DNA of 64,000 nt. Origin: Thelonectria olida. Lineage: Eukaryota; Ascomycota; Sordariomycetes; Hypocreales; Nectriaceae. The notes under the pieces are model-generated. The model did not search any database. It was given only the letters and a program-made list of their open reading frames with translations, and had not been told where the DNA came from. The stretch spans positions 1,348,001 through 1,412,000 of the forward strand of contig JAGPYM010000008.1 in assembly GCA_020736575.1 (NCBI GenBank), written 5' to 3'. Below are positions 30,826 through 42,529 of the stretch, piece by piece (positions within the stretch are counted from its first letter, which is position 1; each line of letters opens with the position of its first letter). The translations under genes and the position numbers were made by a program.

Positions 30826-32471
30826 AGCTGCAGAGTGAGATGGACAGAAGCGAAATTCGGGCCGTGAGGCTGAGGAAGGTTGATTCTTCGAGATCCTTTT
30901 CAGTCGTGTGGTTGCGCAATGGGAAAAAGCGTTTGTGTCCGGTGTCGCGCGGTCGAAGACTGCAGCATTCAAACGTCGTCCAAGGTTGCAGAAAGCAGTT
31001 GTTGATTGGCGCATGGACGCGGCTTTTGCTCAGCCCCCAAGGTGATTGGATTTGGGGCATCTCAGCAGACACGGTTAGCTGCAGTGGGCAGATGCATGAG
31101 GTGCACACCATGGAACGGGCAAGACTCGGGAGCTTGCAAACACCTGGTGTTTTGTTCACCCGTTCTCATACCTTCCACATGGTTTATTTGGGGTCTCTGA
31201 AGGAAAGAGGCATGCTGAAGTGAGAGGGCAAAAGTGACACAAGGAAGGAACATCGCACAAGCAGAGAAGGTCTATATGGGCCCCAGTCACCAACAACACC
31301 TCCTTCACATTCAAAGGATCCAGATCAACTTGATGTATCACCGGAAGTGCAGCCAGTCGAGGCCATATCAACACTCCATGCCTATCACCTAACTTTCGAC
31401 ACAATGCCCTGTCCGGCACAGTACGAATACACCTGGGGCGCAAGCTTCAACGACCTCAGCATTCCCTCACCTCCTCTCCACCTCCAGCCCCCATCAACTC
31501 ATGCACAACGAAGACGCCTTCAACTAAGCCCAGCTCCAAGTGCAACACCTGCTACGTCGAATTGGGGTCGCTATTCCAACCGACATCAGCACCAACACTG
31601 GACGGTCTGGAACCTTGCAACGCCGCCTCTTCAGCCGAGACTTGAGGACATGCTCGCAACCCCACAAAAGCTGACCCTTAGGCTTTTTCTGCTCGCTCAG
31701 CTTGCTCCGCCATCAACTTGAGCATGAGAGAGGATTGCGCATGTCGAGGTACTGCGTGTCCACTGTTGGAAGTTTCGATGTGCCAAAGATGAAACAATAT
31801 ACCAGAGGATTCTGGCCTGCGTCTGCCCGTCATCGACTGATGCGCCTCTCTCCTCCGGGATCTGTGCGAAGAGCTGGTGCTTTAAAAATAGCAGACGCCC
31901 GACCCCCGTGTTACGCTACTTCGTATCATGGTGCTAGGCCTTGATAGGCAAGGTAACCATCACCAGTCCAAGAGCTCCCCTCCAGCAAGGTCCCCTCTCG
32001 TTGATCCGTTTCCATGTCCGGTGCCGCCTCGCTTCTCATCCTGGCCGCTGCTTATTCTTGACCGACGGCCCTTGCCAGGCTTCTGCCGTACATGATTGCT
32101 TCGCTTGTCAACTGTGTGTCGTGGTCTGGGCTGGAGCCAAACGAAACATTGGCTTAACACAATTAACAAAGTCAGTGCTCGTCATCGCATGGTGAACTCG
32201 ATCCCGCGAAACATACGTCATCTCGACCACACCCTCACCCGTCACATCCCAGTCCCTCAACTGCTCCTCCGCTCTTGTTCCCCGCTGACAGCTTCGGTCT
32301 TAAGGTCCTGCGCTGTTCATCTGCAGGTCATTCCGCCGTTTCTTCTGCAATCATCTGCTTCCTTTTCTACTCTTACACACCCGCGACCAATCCCCCGATC
32401 AATTCCTCTCCAAGCAAACAACACTACACCAAGGCCCTCTCGGCCCCTCACCCACTTGAAGCATCCTCGCC
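30826..32471. other. Divergent promoter region, ubiquitin-like-domain gene / kelch gene
   Basis: About 1.65 kb. A 105-codon Pro/Gln-rich frame begins with a good-context ATG at 31404 but shows no domain and was not called. The leader just before 32472 is CT/CA-rich. Confidence 0.45.
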
Positions 32472-34141
32472 ATGGAGTCCTTCTCGATGCTCAAGCGTCG
32501 CACCACCGACCTCTTCCAGAATGTCCACCAGAATCTCCCGTCCATGCCGTCGCGCCCTGCAGTTCGCAAGGACGCCATTAAAGGCACCTGGGAACCCATC
32601 GACATCGACATCGAGCTTCCCCGCTCCTCCCACTCCCTAGACATCATCTCTGGCAACGCCTTCATTTTCGGCGGCGAAATTAATCCCCGCGAGCCCGTCG
32701 ACAATGACATGCATGTCATCACTCTCCCATGGAGCAGCGCTGGCGCCGACTACTACAAGATTAAGGCCAAGGCGGCCAAACGGGACGAGGTGAAGCCCGC
32801 AGAGCCCGAGATCCCCGAAGTCCCCGAGTCCAAGGAAGACGACGAGGACGAGGACGACGAGGATGACGAGGACGAGGAAACAACTGCCGACTCCGAGAAG
32901 CCCCTCGACGATGTCTCCCTCGCTTCACCGGAGGAGCCTAAGCGCGAGCCTAAAGGCAAGGAGCTTGCTGCTCCGGAGCGACCTGTCCTAGACGATGTCC
33001 CGGCTCCACGTGTCGGCCACGCCACGGCCGTTGTTGGAAGCCGTATTTTCATGTTTGGTGGTCGCGGTGGCCCTGATATGGCGCCTCTTGAAGAAGCTGG
33101 TCGTGTCTGGGTCTTTGATACTCGTGATCACACTTGGTCCTTCCTCGACCCTGCTCCCGCTGTCAAGGGCGGTGCCATCATCCCACACCCTGCGCCCCGG
33201 AGCTACCACTGCGCCGCGGCCACTGATCGCCCTCGAGACTTTGCCCAACCCCGACCCAAGCAGCCTGAGACCTGGCAACAATGGGCACTTGGCGACACAT
33301 CCAAGACGGGCATCCCTCAGGCTCCTATTGTTGGCAACGTTGCCGAGGAAGCTGTGGATGAGGAAACAGAAGGCTATGGTACTTTCTTCATCCATGCAGG
33401 TTCTCTTGCCAACGGAGAGCGCATGAACGATATTTGGGCCTTCAACATTCGCGAGCGCACCTGGAGCGAGTTCCCCGCTGCGCCAGGAGCTGCTCGAGGC
33501 GGCACAGCCATCTGCATTAGCAAGACACGTCTTTTCCGCTTCGGTGGTTACGACGGTATCGCAGAGATTGGCGGTCAACTGGATTTCATTCATCTCGAGG
33601 TAGAAACCTTTGATGACCAGGGAACGAGGGGCGAAGTCGCCATCCGCCCGCGTGGAGGCTGGCAGACTATCCTCGCCGAAGACACTGAGTCTTCGCCCAC
33701 CGAGATCCCCGCAGAGTCCGACCAGCCATGGCCGCTCCCCCGCAGCGTTGCCTCCCTCGAGGCGCTCACCATTGGTGGTGGTCGCGAGTACCTTGTATTG
33801 ACCATGGGCGAGCGAACTCCCAGTCCAGATGGCCACGAGGCTGCTGGCAAGTTCCTCGACGACGTGTGGATGTTCCAGGTTCCCCCCTAGGTATGACTGT
33901 CGGTAGCGTCACTGCTGCTATGATGCAGGCTGTCGGTCGCAAGACAGGCGAGGGCAAGTGGACAAAGGTCGATCTGGCGCCCTATGATGATGACAACTCT
34001 GATGACACGCCTGCGCCTCGAGGTTGGCTCGCGAGCGCCGTTATGGGTGATCTAGAAGAGAACGCCATCTTGATCTGGGGCGGTCTGGCTGAGAATAACC
34101 ACCGGTTGGAGGATGGTTGGATCCTCAGACTCGGATCCTAG
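32472..34141 (+). CDS. Kelch-repeat protein with apparent frame break at a C6 run
   Basis: The ATG at 32472 (CGCCATGG context) gives MESFSMLKRRTTDLF. Kelch-type beta-propeller blades follow: SGNAFIFGGEINPREP, GHATAVVGSRIFMFGGRGG with VWVFDTRDHTWSFLDPA, GTFFIHAGSL with DIWAFNIRERTWSEFP, and TRLFRFGGYDG. An acidic run (residues 121-140, Asp/Glu) sits between blades 1 and 2. The first frame ends ...DDVWMFQVPP then TAG at 33888-33890, but coding clearly continues in another frame as LGMTVGSVTAAMM...VGRKTGEGKWTKV and a final blade ILIWGGLAENN to TAA-type stop TAG at 34139. Either one C is missing from 33882-33887, or a 50-nt intron at 33879-33928 with a weak GTTCCC donor joins the frames. Partner and function are unknown. 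Confidence 0.75.
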
Positions 34142-34489
34142 GGGGTGGACGAAGTGTGTATGTTTGATGATGGATGAAAAACAAATCAGCCCCCTCGAAA
34201 TGAAGCAATTGTAGGGCTTCGTTTTTCTTGTCTTTTGAAAGGATGGAGTATTTCGCGTATTCAGTTTGCAGGACAAAGCACCAACAAACAAAAACAATAG
34301 TGTGACAGATAGTTTGCTTGGATGAATCCACGTTTCTATACCATTTAGTAGCATTCAACGCAGTGTTATGTACAGTCCTCGGCCCTCTCCGCAGCCTTTT
34401 CCATAACTTCCATCACAACCCGAGAGAGATGGATAATAACGTTTAAAAAAATGGGTTCCCTTTAACATAAAATTCAACATTTGTTTGTT
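34142..34489. other. Convergent intergenic region, kelch / complex I subunit
   Basis: 348 AT-rich bases holding both 3' UTRs. No further feature. Confidence 0.6.
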
Positions 34490-35597
34490 CTACAAGTCGG
34501 CACGCGTCTTCTCAACACCCCAGGGCTCATCCAACAGGTTGGTCTGTCCAGCGGCGTTCTCGCATGTGTCTCTGCCGGTGAGAGGACCGGGCTTGGGGAC
34601 CTTGACGGAGGAGGGGTCGGCAGCGGTGGCGCTCTCCTTGAGGGCCTTGAGGAGGTCGACAACGGTCTCGGGGGTGAGGTCCTCGTAGTAGTCGTCGTTG
34701 ATCTGGATCATGGGGGCATTGACGCAAGCGCCGAGGCATTCGACCTCGAGGATGGTGAAGAGGCCGTCTTTGGTGGTCTCACCCTGCTTGATGCCGAGGT
34801 GATCCTTGATGGCCTTGACGATGACATCGGAGCCACAACCGCCGAGTTGGCAAGGGGTCTAGTTATTCATTTGTCAGCCAATCCGTGGATGTCAAGTCGT
34901 TGGTGCCAGTTCGTTATCCGTCCAGCTCCGGCCACATCCGAGGCACCTATTTCCCAAGCTCGCAACCAACAAGTACCGTCCAATTGAGCTCTCTTTTGGG
35001 AGAAAGAGGCCAGTTCCACAAAGAAACACACGTACCGTTGTGCAGATCTGGACGAAGAACTTGCCGACGGGTGTTCGGTTGTACATGGTGTAAAAGGACG
35101 CAACCTCGTAAACACGCATGGGGGGCATCTCGAGCAATCGGGCGACCTCGTTCATGACGCTAATGCTGGTGAATCCGTGCTGGCGCTGGCCGAGGTCGAG
35201 CAGAGGCATGACAGCGGCCTTCTTGTACTGGGGGGGGTATCGCTTGAGGATCTCGGCAATGACCTTTTCATTCTCGGCGTTGAACTTGAAAGGGATGTCG
35301 GGGTTGTTGTCGGACGTGTTGCGGTGCTTTCGGAGGCCAAGGTCAGTTATCGTCAGCATCAAAAAAAGCTCCTGGAAGCCGGAAAGTGCAGCCCGGGGCG
35401 CGGGAGCGGCAATTGGCATGCCAATGGCCCGGCGGCGGGTGATGCTGGCGCAGGAGAGCATTGCGGTCGCTTACCACCATGAGGACATCGCTCGGTCGGC
35501 GGGCTGTGAGGGAAAAGGCCCGGGACTGGGGACGGGCAGTCCGCACAGCGCACCGGAGGGCGGAGCGGAAGACGAAGGGGGTGATTTTGCTCGCCAT
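34490..35597 (-). CDS. nuo-24: NADH:ubiquinone oxidoreductase 24 kDa subunit (NDUFV2/NuoE type)
   Basis: Three exons: 35475-35597, 35036-35326, 34490-34858; 260 residues, the usual length. Exon 1 encodes a presequence rich in Arg, Ser and Ala ([20 protein letters not shown]). Exon 2 carries [16 protein letters not shown] and [19 protein letters not shown]. Exon 3 carries [17 protein letters not shown] and [20 protein letters not shown]. The four ligands of the [2Fe-2S] cluster N1a are present as C136-x4-C141 and C179-x3-C183, the first pair straddling intron 2. The subunit belongs to the NADH-oxidising module of mitochondrial complex I on the matrix side. Intron 1 ends CCGAAAG. The first intron can be read through in frame for some distance, so retention would give an aberrant N-terminus. 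Its presence excludes Saccharomyces-type yeasts. Confidence 0.95.
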
Positions 35598-37698
35598 TGT
35601 GGTGGATGTGGGAGAGGGCGTCGATTGAGGGGGCCGAGGGACGTGGTTCGAGGGCGAATTCGTGAGGCGACGCAGGTTTCCAAAATGTCGTCGCTGATCT
35701 GGGCTTCCAGTTGCTGCTGCTTGCAAAATGCGTAACTGTGATTGGTGTTTTCGGTTGAATGTCGGGTTTTGCCGGTGCTGACTCAGCTCGGCTCCGGTGC
35801 TCCAGGAAGTCAGAGGCAAGGGAAGGGGCGCTCGCGTCCATTTGCAGTAGAATTAGGGCAGGAGGGAAACTTCCATTCTCAATCAACTGTCAGATTGACC
35901 ATGACTGTGATATCTTGAGTGGATTCCTACCTGAGCTGCTTATTATCGCTTTTTGTTGTCCCTTTATCATGCTACAATTTGAATATGCCTTCACCTCTCC
36001 TCCATCGTTCCCTCCTTCTCTCAGTGCAACATCGGGTCAGAGCAATATCTTTGTTTTCGTTGTGAAGTATTCCACTGCCATATCACAACAAAATGTTCAA
36101 TTCTCCATTAGCAGCTTCATCTCACACATCAACGTCGAGGCCCCGTCCTCTCGGCTCAGAGACTATCATCCAATCGATCTGACCGTACTAGAGGCAAGAA
36201 AGATCAGAGCTCCGAGGTGGGTAGCAGGACCCTGAACTAAGACCTGCGGTCCTCCTTCATCACCGAGATATTCGTCTACCTACGGGGACTACAAACCACA
36301 ACACTTGGAAGCCCCAGAAAGCGAACATTCCACATGGCCGGTGAGATCATCTGCATCGGTAATACCGCATCTTCATCTTGCGAGTGGTGTAGAAACTTTG
36401 TGCCGCTTTACCCCGTCTCTCTCTGTCTACGGCACAGCTCAACCCGACGTCTTGCCTCTTGATGGGGAGACTCACCAACCAGAGCCAGATCATATTAACA
36501 CAACTGATGCATCTACGACCGAGGAATGATGGTACACCGCGTTCTAACTGCTCTTACTAATTTAGGTAAACAGAACACCAGATAAACGAGACAAGGGCCA
36601 CGCGTTCCAAGCCACGAACCCTGCAACCCAGTTCAGCAAAGTTCCGACTCATTCGAGATGCTGGCGGGCCAATTGCGTCAACAATTGGGGACAACGAGGC
36701 GGCTGGTTCGCACAAGAGTCGATATAAGCTTAAAAATGGACTCCGGATCGACGTCTCGTTCCAAACCCCAAGCCAGGTAACATGGCGGCCAAGAAAAGCC
36801 ACCGGTTCGGAGCAAAGCATTGCTTCGGCTAGGGTATGGGTACGGGTACGGGCACAGGCACTTTGTTCTGTACGCCCATGGAAGAACAATGAATTGGTTC
36901 ACTACTCGTGTTGCCCTTGCTTGGCTACACAAGAGAGATGTGATATAGCCCTGGGGTGGTGATTCACGCCCGTTGGTGGTGGGCCGGGGCCCTTGACTCT
37001 CGCAACGCAAGACTGAGAAGAGCGGAAATGGGCCAATCGACGAGGCGGCTCCCGACATTTACTAAATCACCACAATGGACAATGGACATGGGGCAAACTT
37101 CAGCTGACCTGGGTCCCATCTCATCCCAACCAAGCCCATGCGGGGTCTCGATTGTCTAGTGGTATTGGCAACGCCCAAGCTAATTTTAGTTGGCGGGCTA
37201 TTGAGACATACGGCTGAACAACCCTCCTATTATATATCCCACGCCTTCGACTTTTGCTTCATGAGCACGATATTGAAAACGGGCGCTCCCTAAATGAATA
37301 TCGAGACCTTCAAAGAGCACCGTCACTCAACTCACCGGGAGCCATCAAGACATGCAGCCATCCATCAGACCATTCGTTTGACCTCACATCAGCAACGGAA
37401 CTTGGCTTCAACACCATCTTTCTAGGGAATAAACAACTGCGCCCAGTATTCACCACATTATACCCAGGAAGGAAATACAATCTGCACCAAAAAGGGGGTT
37501 CAAGAAGTACGTTCTGAGGCCCGCCAAGCGAAGCATCTCCTCACCCGTTACACGACGTATATGACCTTACAACTTCCACTACCAATCACGCCAGCTTCCA
37601 TTTCTCCGCTACCTACTTCAAAAGCTTACCTTCTCATACCACTTCTCTCATCTTCAACTTGGGCTTTTCCAGCCGTGAGAGACTCATCCGCCCATACC
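35598..37698. other. Divergent promoter region, complex I subunit / acyl-CoA ligase
   Basis: About 2.1 kb. Several short open frames on both strands lack domains. The frame of the acyl-CoA ligase is open upstream to 37561, with an ATG there, but the extension looks like leader sequence. Nothing else supported. Confidence 0.45.
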
Positions 37699-39539
37699 AT
37701 GCCCATCAAGTCTCGATTCTCCGTACCGGTTCCCAACTGCTCCATACAGCAATGGGTTTTCGGCTCCCCTTCCGAGCCTCTTCCCAACAAGAAAGCTTGG
37801 ATTGATCCAGATCGCCCCGATTCTCACTTCCTCACCTACACCGAAGGTCGGCTTCTGGCCAAGCGCCTTGCCGTTGGTCTTATAGAGGAAGGTCTCAAAC
37901 CAGGTGATCGGCTCTTGATCTACTCGGGGAACAGCATCTTTTACCCCATCGTTGCAATGGGTGTTTGGATGGCCGGAGGTATCTTCTCAGGGGCCAACAA
38001 TGGGTATGTCGCTCGCGAATTGGCTTTTCAGCTAAAAGACAGCGGTGCTCGTATCATGATTGCATCGGCGGAGCGTTTCGACACTGCACTTGAAGCTGCC
38101 AGCGAAGCAGGTATGGGCCATGGTAGAGTATTCATGTTCGATACTACACTTCCGGACTCCTCCAAGCCTGAACACGAGCCACCAAATGGTGCTCGTCATT
38201 GGACGAAGCTTATTGCATCTCGAAACAAGGGGGACGAGTTTGTCTGGACTGAGCCCGTCGACTCCAAGACTGTAACCTGTTGCCTCAACTACAGTTCAGG
38301 AACGGTATGTAGCTTCTCGTTTCCTCATCATCTTCTGAGCATTGGCTAATTATGGGCTAGACCGGCGTCCCCAAAGGTGTCGAGATAACGCATTACAACC
38401 AGGTCGCGAATGGCGTTGGTGCTGTGTATTTCAACACACTCGATCCCGATTACGAGGCGCGAACCAGCCGTGCCGCTGCTCTTTGCTTCCTCCCCATGTG
38501 TCACGCCTTTAGTATGGGATACTTCATCAACTACCTCCCCTTCGAGCGTATCCCCATCTACGTCATGCCCTCGTTCGACTTCCCCAAGATGCTTGCTCAT
38601 ATCAAGAAGTTCCGAATTACCAGGATCTTCACGGCTCCGCCCATCCTCATTCTCCTCACCAAACACCCTCTCGCCCGCCGTGCCGACCTCAGCAGCCTCG
38701 ATTTTGTTGCTTCTGGTGCCGCTCCGTTGCCTCAAGACACTCAGCGTGAGATCAACGAGATGCTACCCCAAGAAAATGGGCGCACTATCGCAAAGCAGGG
38801 ATGGGGAATGACGGAAGCCACTTGCATGGCCTTCTCCTGGGATCCAACCCAGCCTTCCAACTCCTCAGTTGGCGAGATGGTTGCAAACTGCAAAGCTAAA
38901 CTGGTACATCTCGAGACAGGGGTTGAAATCACAGAGGCCAATACTCCTGGTGAGCTATGGCTCAATGGCCCAATCGTCATGCCTGGCTACTGGCGCAATC
39001 CGGACGCTACAAGGGATGCATTTGCTATTGATGAAGATGGGACACAATGGCTTCGCACCGGAGATGTGGCCTACGTGGATCACTACAGCCCAGGTGCAAA
39101 CTTCTACATCGTCGATCGAGTTAAGGAGCTTATCAAGGTAAAAGGCTTCCAGGTTGCCCCCGCCGAACTGGAGGCACTTCTCCTAGAGCGCAAAGATGTT
39201 GCCGACGCAGCCGTTATCGGCGTGACCATCAATGAGATGGAGGTGCCACGGGCGTACATAGTCAAGACGGCGTCTGGCAAGGACACAACGGAAGCGGATA
39301 TCACCTCTTGGCTGGGGACCCGCGTCGCACGACACAAGCAGTTGGCAGGCGGTGTGGTTTTCATCGACGCCATTCCCAAGATCCCTGTACGTCTTCATAT
39401 TCTACCCCCTTTAGAGCTTTGTTCGTCCTGGTTGCATATACTGACTCGGCCCCAGTCGGGGAAAATCCTCCGCAAAACACTTCGTGAGCAGGCCAAGAAG
39501 GAGCTTTCTCATCAAGGAGAGGTGCGCCCCAAGCTGTGA
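37699..39539 (+). CDS. 4-coumarate-CoA ligase-like acyl-CoA synthetase with PTS1-like terminus
   Basis: Three exons, 37699-38304, 38361-39386 and 39456-39539; 571 residues. The start MPIKSRFSVPVPNCSIQQWVF was preferred over an in-frame ATG at 37561, since alignable 4CL-like sequence begins here. ANL-superfamily motifs appear in order: YSSGT/TGVPKGVEITH (AMP-binding P-loop, split exactly by intron 1), LPMCHAFSMGY, GWGMTEATCM, YWRNPDATRDAF, RTGDVAYVD, DRVKELIKVKGFQVAPAELE and the catalytic-lysine region KIPSGKILRKTLR. The C-terminus PKL is a variant peroxisomal targeting signal. The enzyme should adenylate a carboxylic acid and transfer it to CoA. The acid (phenylpropanoid, medium-chain fatty acid or a secondary-metabolite intermediate) cannot be read from the sequence. 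It converges on a flavoprotein oxidase gene. Confidence 0.9.
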
Positions 39540-39932
39540 AGTGAGCTGGCGGCGCTTGTGTACGCCCCTACTAATCCGTGCGTTTATTTACTCCTCGTAG
39601 GACGTGACTCCAGACACGTCTAAGCGTGGCCTGTAGCACACGCGCAGTAGAGCCAGGTCTGAGGGACTGGATCTTGCAATTATTAGGCGAGTGGTTGTGA
39701 CATTTTAGGTCACTTACTGCCGGTCGCTCTTCTTTAGATATAACTACTCTGGTGTGATTGTACGAGATATGGCGTTGGGAAGGGGTCTGGTTATGACCCT
39801 GGGTCTAGTTATCGACAGGCAGGAAATATGCCAGATGATGCCATCTGTGATGGTCGTTCTTATTCTTCCTAGCTCCATCATATTTCATCAACATAAACAA
39901 CACTCTCTCTCATGCTGTGCCGTCTAGCGATG
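39540..39932. other. Convergent intergenic region, ligase / FAD oxidase
   Basis: 393 bases of shared 3' flank. No feature recognised. Confidence 0.6.
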
Positions 39933-41362
39933 CTAGTCTACAATCAACGCCCGGATCTCCTCCACCAAGGTCGTCGGCAACACGACATCTTGAGCTCTCG
40001 CCGCCCTGCCTGCATCAATCTTCCACTCAGGCGGAAGCTGCACGCCGTCTTTGCGTCCCAGTATCCCCTCGGCCACGGATATACCACACCGCGCCGCCAC
40101 CGGCATCCCGTGGCCTGTGTATCCAGCACTGATATAGAGGCCCTCGCCTCCCCCCAATTCAGCGGGCACGACGCCGACCCATGAGTTGTCGTCCCGCGAG
40201 TAACCCATGATTCCCGTCCACTCAAACGCCGCGTCCAGTCTCACGTCCTCCGTCTTGTCTGGGGCTTTGAGCTTGAGCGCCGCGTGGAGTGCCTCGCGCA
40301 GACGGCGTCCCACAGTTGGATCGACGGTGTCGTCCCGGGACACGCCGACTTGGCCGTCAGCCACGCTGAGCCGCTCCCCCCCAAGAATCAGCTCGCCCGA
40401 CGGCCGTTGCACGAGGTAGTCGTCGCCGCCATCGCCGACCCAGACGTGGCTATGCTCCAGCGCTGTGCTCTCGCCCGGCGGCTTCAGCGCGCAGACCTGG
40501 CCGCGGACGGGGACGAGAAGCCCCGTGAACTTGGGGAGGAGATGCGACGTGTAGGCGTTTGTGGCGAGGATGACGGTCTTTGCCGAGACGTCCCCACGGG
40601 GCGTGTGCAAGACCCAAGAGCCCCCCTCGCGCTGGAGGCTCTCCACGGGCGTCTTGGTCTGCAGATTGAACCTGCCGCTCTCGAGGAGCCGCTCGAGCAC
40701 CCAAGCGACGAGCTTATACGGCCACAGCTTAGCAGCCTTCTTCTGGTAGACGGCGGCAAAGGCGTCCGGCACGCGGAGCTTCTGCAGCTCGTCCCTGTCC
40801 GTGACGATGACGGCCTCGTCAGCGAGGTCTGGAAAGTCCCTCTGGATGCGGGCGAGATGCTTCTTGATCAGGCCGAGCGTCTCTGCGTCCGGGACGCTGT
40901 GGACGCCTCCGACGGTTTCCCAATCGCAGGGGATGCTGTTCTCAGTGACGAGGTCGAGGAGAAAGGCATAAGTATCCAGCTCGAAACGAGCAATGTGAGG
41001 GTGGGAAGCGTAGACGAGAGGTTGGCAGTGGCCTCCGTTCTACCACCAAGTCAACACCAAGCCCGGTATTCTCATCTAGAAGAAAGAAAGAAAGAAGGAG
41101 AGAAACTTACCCGTCCTGTAGCCCCCCAGCATGCTTCCCTCGCCTCGAGCAACAGCACGTCCTTGCCGCCATTCACGAGCTCCCTCGCCGCAAACGCCCC
41201 CGTGATACCGCTGCCCACGACGACAACATCAGCCGTACTCGGAAGGTCTTTGGTGCTCCGGTGCCCAAGCAGCTTCTCGTTCGGCGGGGTATGCCAGTAA
41301 GACTTGGTGCTTTCTTCAGTGGGAAGGCTAGCCTGACCTTGGAGAGTGCTAACGATGGTCAT
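39933..41362 (-). CDS. FAD-dependent oxidoreductase, DAO family (PuuB-like)
   Basis: Two exons, 41111-41362 and 39933-41039, intron 71 nt; 452 residues. The Rossmann dinucleotide fold reads ADVVVVGSGITGAFAARELV with GSGITG at 50-55 and the ribose-binding acidic residue E73 in VLLLEAREA. The junction forms ATGRNGGHCQP, typical of the DAO group (glycine/D-amino-acid oxidases, gamma-glutamylputrescine oxidase). Later motifs include VILATNAYTSHLLP, VPVRGQVCAL and the C-terminal FAD-closing segment GLYISAGYTGHGMP. These enzymes oxidise amines or amino acids with O2, giving H2O2. Substrate unknown. There is no C-terminal peroxisomal signal (ends ALIVD), so location may be cytosolic. GC content is higher than in neighbouring genes. 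Its convergent partner is an acyl-CoA ligase. Confidence 0.88.
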
Positions 41363-42529
41363 GGTGGTAGCAACGATGGATGGAAATGATCAAATTGTGA
41401 ACACCCAGTATGTCAATGTCGAGAGGCGCGAGTTGAATCGTAGTAAATGCTTGAAAGTGCAATTGTAATGACTGACTGCCAGCGGCACAGGACAAGACCA
41501 AAGCCTCACTTTGTAATGCCCCGCGTCTTATCGGCTGCGGCCGGGGTCCAATTGACGCCATCATGGTGGCTTTGTCATCCACAATAACATACAACACATC
41601 CAGTCAAGTCACATCACAAAACCACAAAATTGATCAACACACGTCTTCATTGAGACCAGGTTCATATCATATTCATGCCTTTTCGTCCTTCGTCAGAATC
41701 GTCAGCATCAACCCATCTCAGCCTCGTCTCCAGGTGCGCTTTCAACATCCTGGATGCTGTTCTCTTCGACACTGGTCGGTCTTCCAATGTCCTCCACGGT
41801 CCTCCTCCTCCATTATTCCTATAATCTACCGATACAGAATGTTCTCTTGATTCAAGTCGATTGGTCGTTTCCTCTTGTCGCTACTCCTTTTTTCGCCGAG
41901 ACTCTGTCTGTCCTTGCAAAGCATTGCCGAAACTCCTCCATTTCTGGATTATTACCCTTGGTACCCATGTGATGCCAACATGTCTAAGCCGTCCAAATAT
42001 GCCTTTGTACACGCAATCTCGGTGTCGAGACGCAAAGAACACTGCAATCCACTCCTTGAAGCGCAACACTATGCGCCTCTGCGTCCATGGCTCGCTATCT
42101 CTGCCAGCTGGACGAAGAAAAATAAAATAAAAAAGAAACAAGAAAAGAAAAAGGAAAATAATGTCGCTCCGTCTTGTTATCGCTATCCCAGTCGAATTCG
42201 AATAACTCTGATTCGAGCGTAGAAGAACTGATTAAACAGAACGCTTCACGGACGACAATCTCTTGTTGCTGTCGTCCAGTTGTCGTAGTATCGTCATATC
42301 GTGTCATGGCAGAAAGTCTAGTAGCCATGCATAGCAAGGACTGATATCCTTTCAAGTCGTTTCCGTCACCAACTCCAACATCGGGGCTCGGCATATCCAC
42401 ACATACATCCAGCTCAAAAAACAACAATTCGAACGCCTATAAAGGCCCATCAGACACCCATGACATGCAGAGTCGTGGGCAATCGCAGAGCTCCTCCAGT
42501 TCTTTGCTCAAGTAGTTGCCCACATCTCT
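41363..42529. other. Intergenic, FAD-oxidase promoter / wee1 3' flank
   Basis: About 1.17 kb with an A-rich tract at 42115-42160. No domain-bearing frame. Confidence 0.5.

Noticed and set aside
31404..31721. 105-codon frame with good start context between the ubiquitin-like-domain and kelch genes
   Set aside because: Pro/Gln/Ser-rich, no domain, no intron logic; indistinguishable from chance in GC-rich promoter DNA.
37561..37698. In-frame upstream ATG that would extend the acyl-CoA ligase by 46 residues
   Set aside because: The extension is Pro/Ser/Leu-rich, CT-rich at DNA level like a leader, and would put a signal-like sequence on a protein with a peroxisomal C-terminus.
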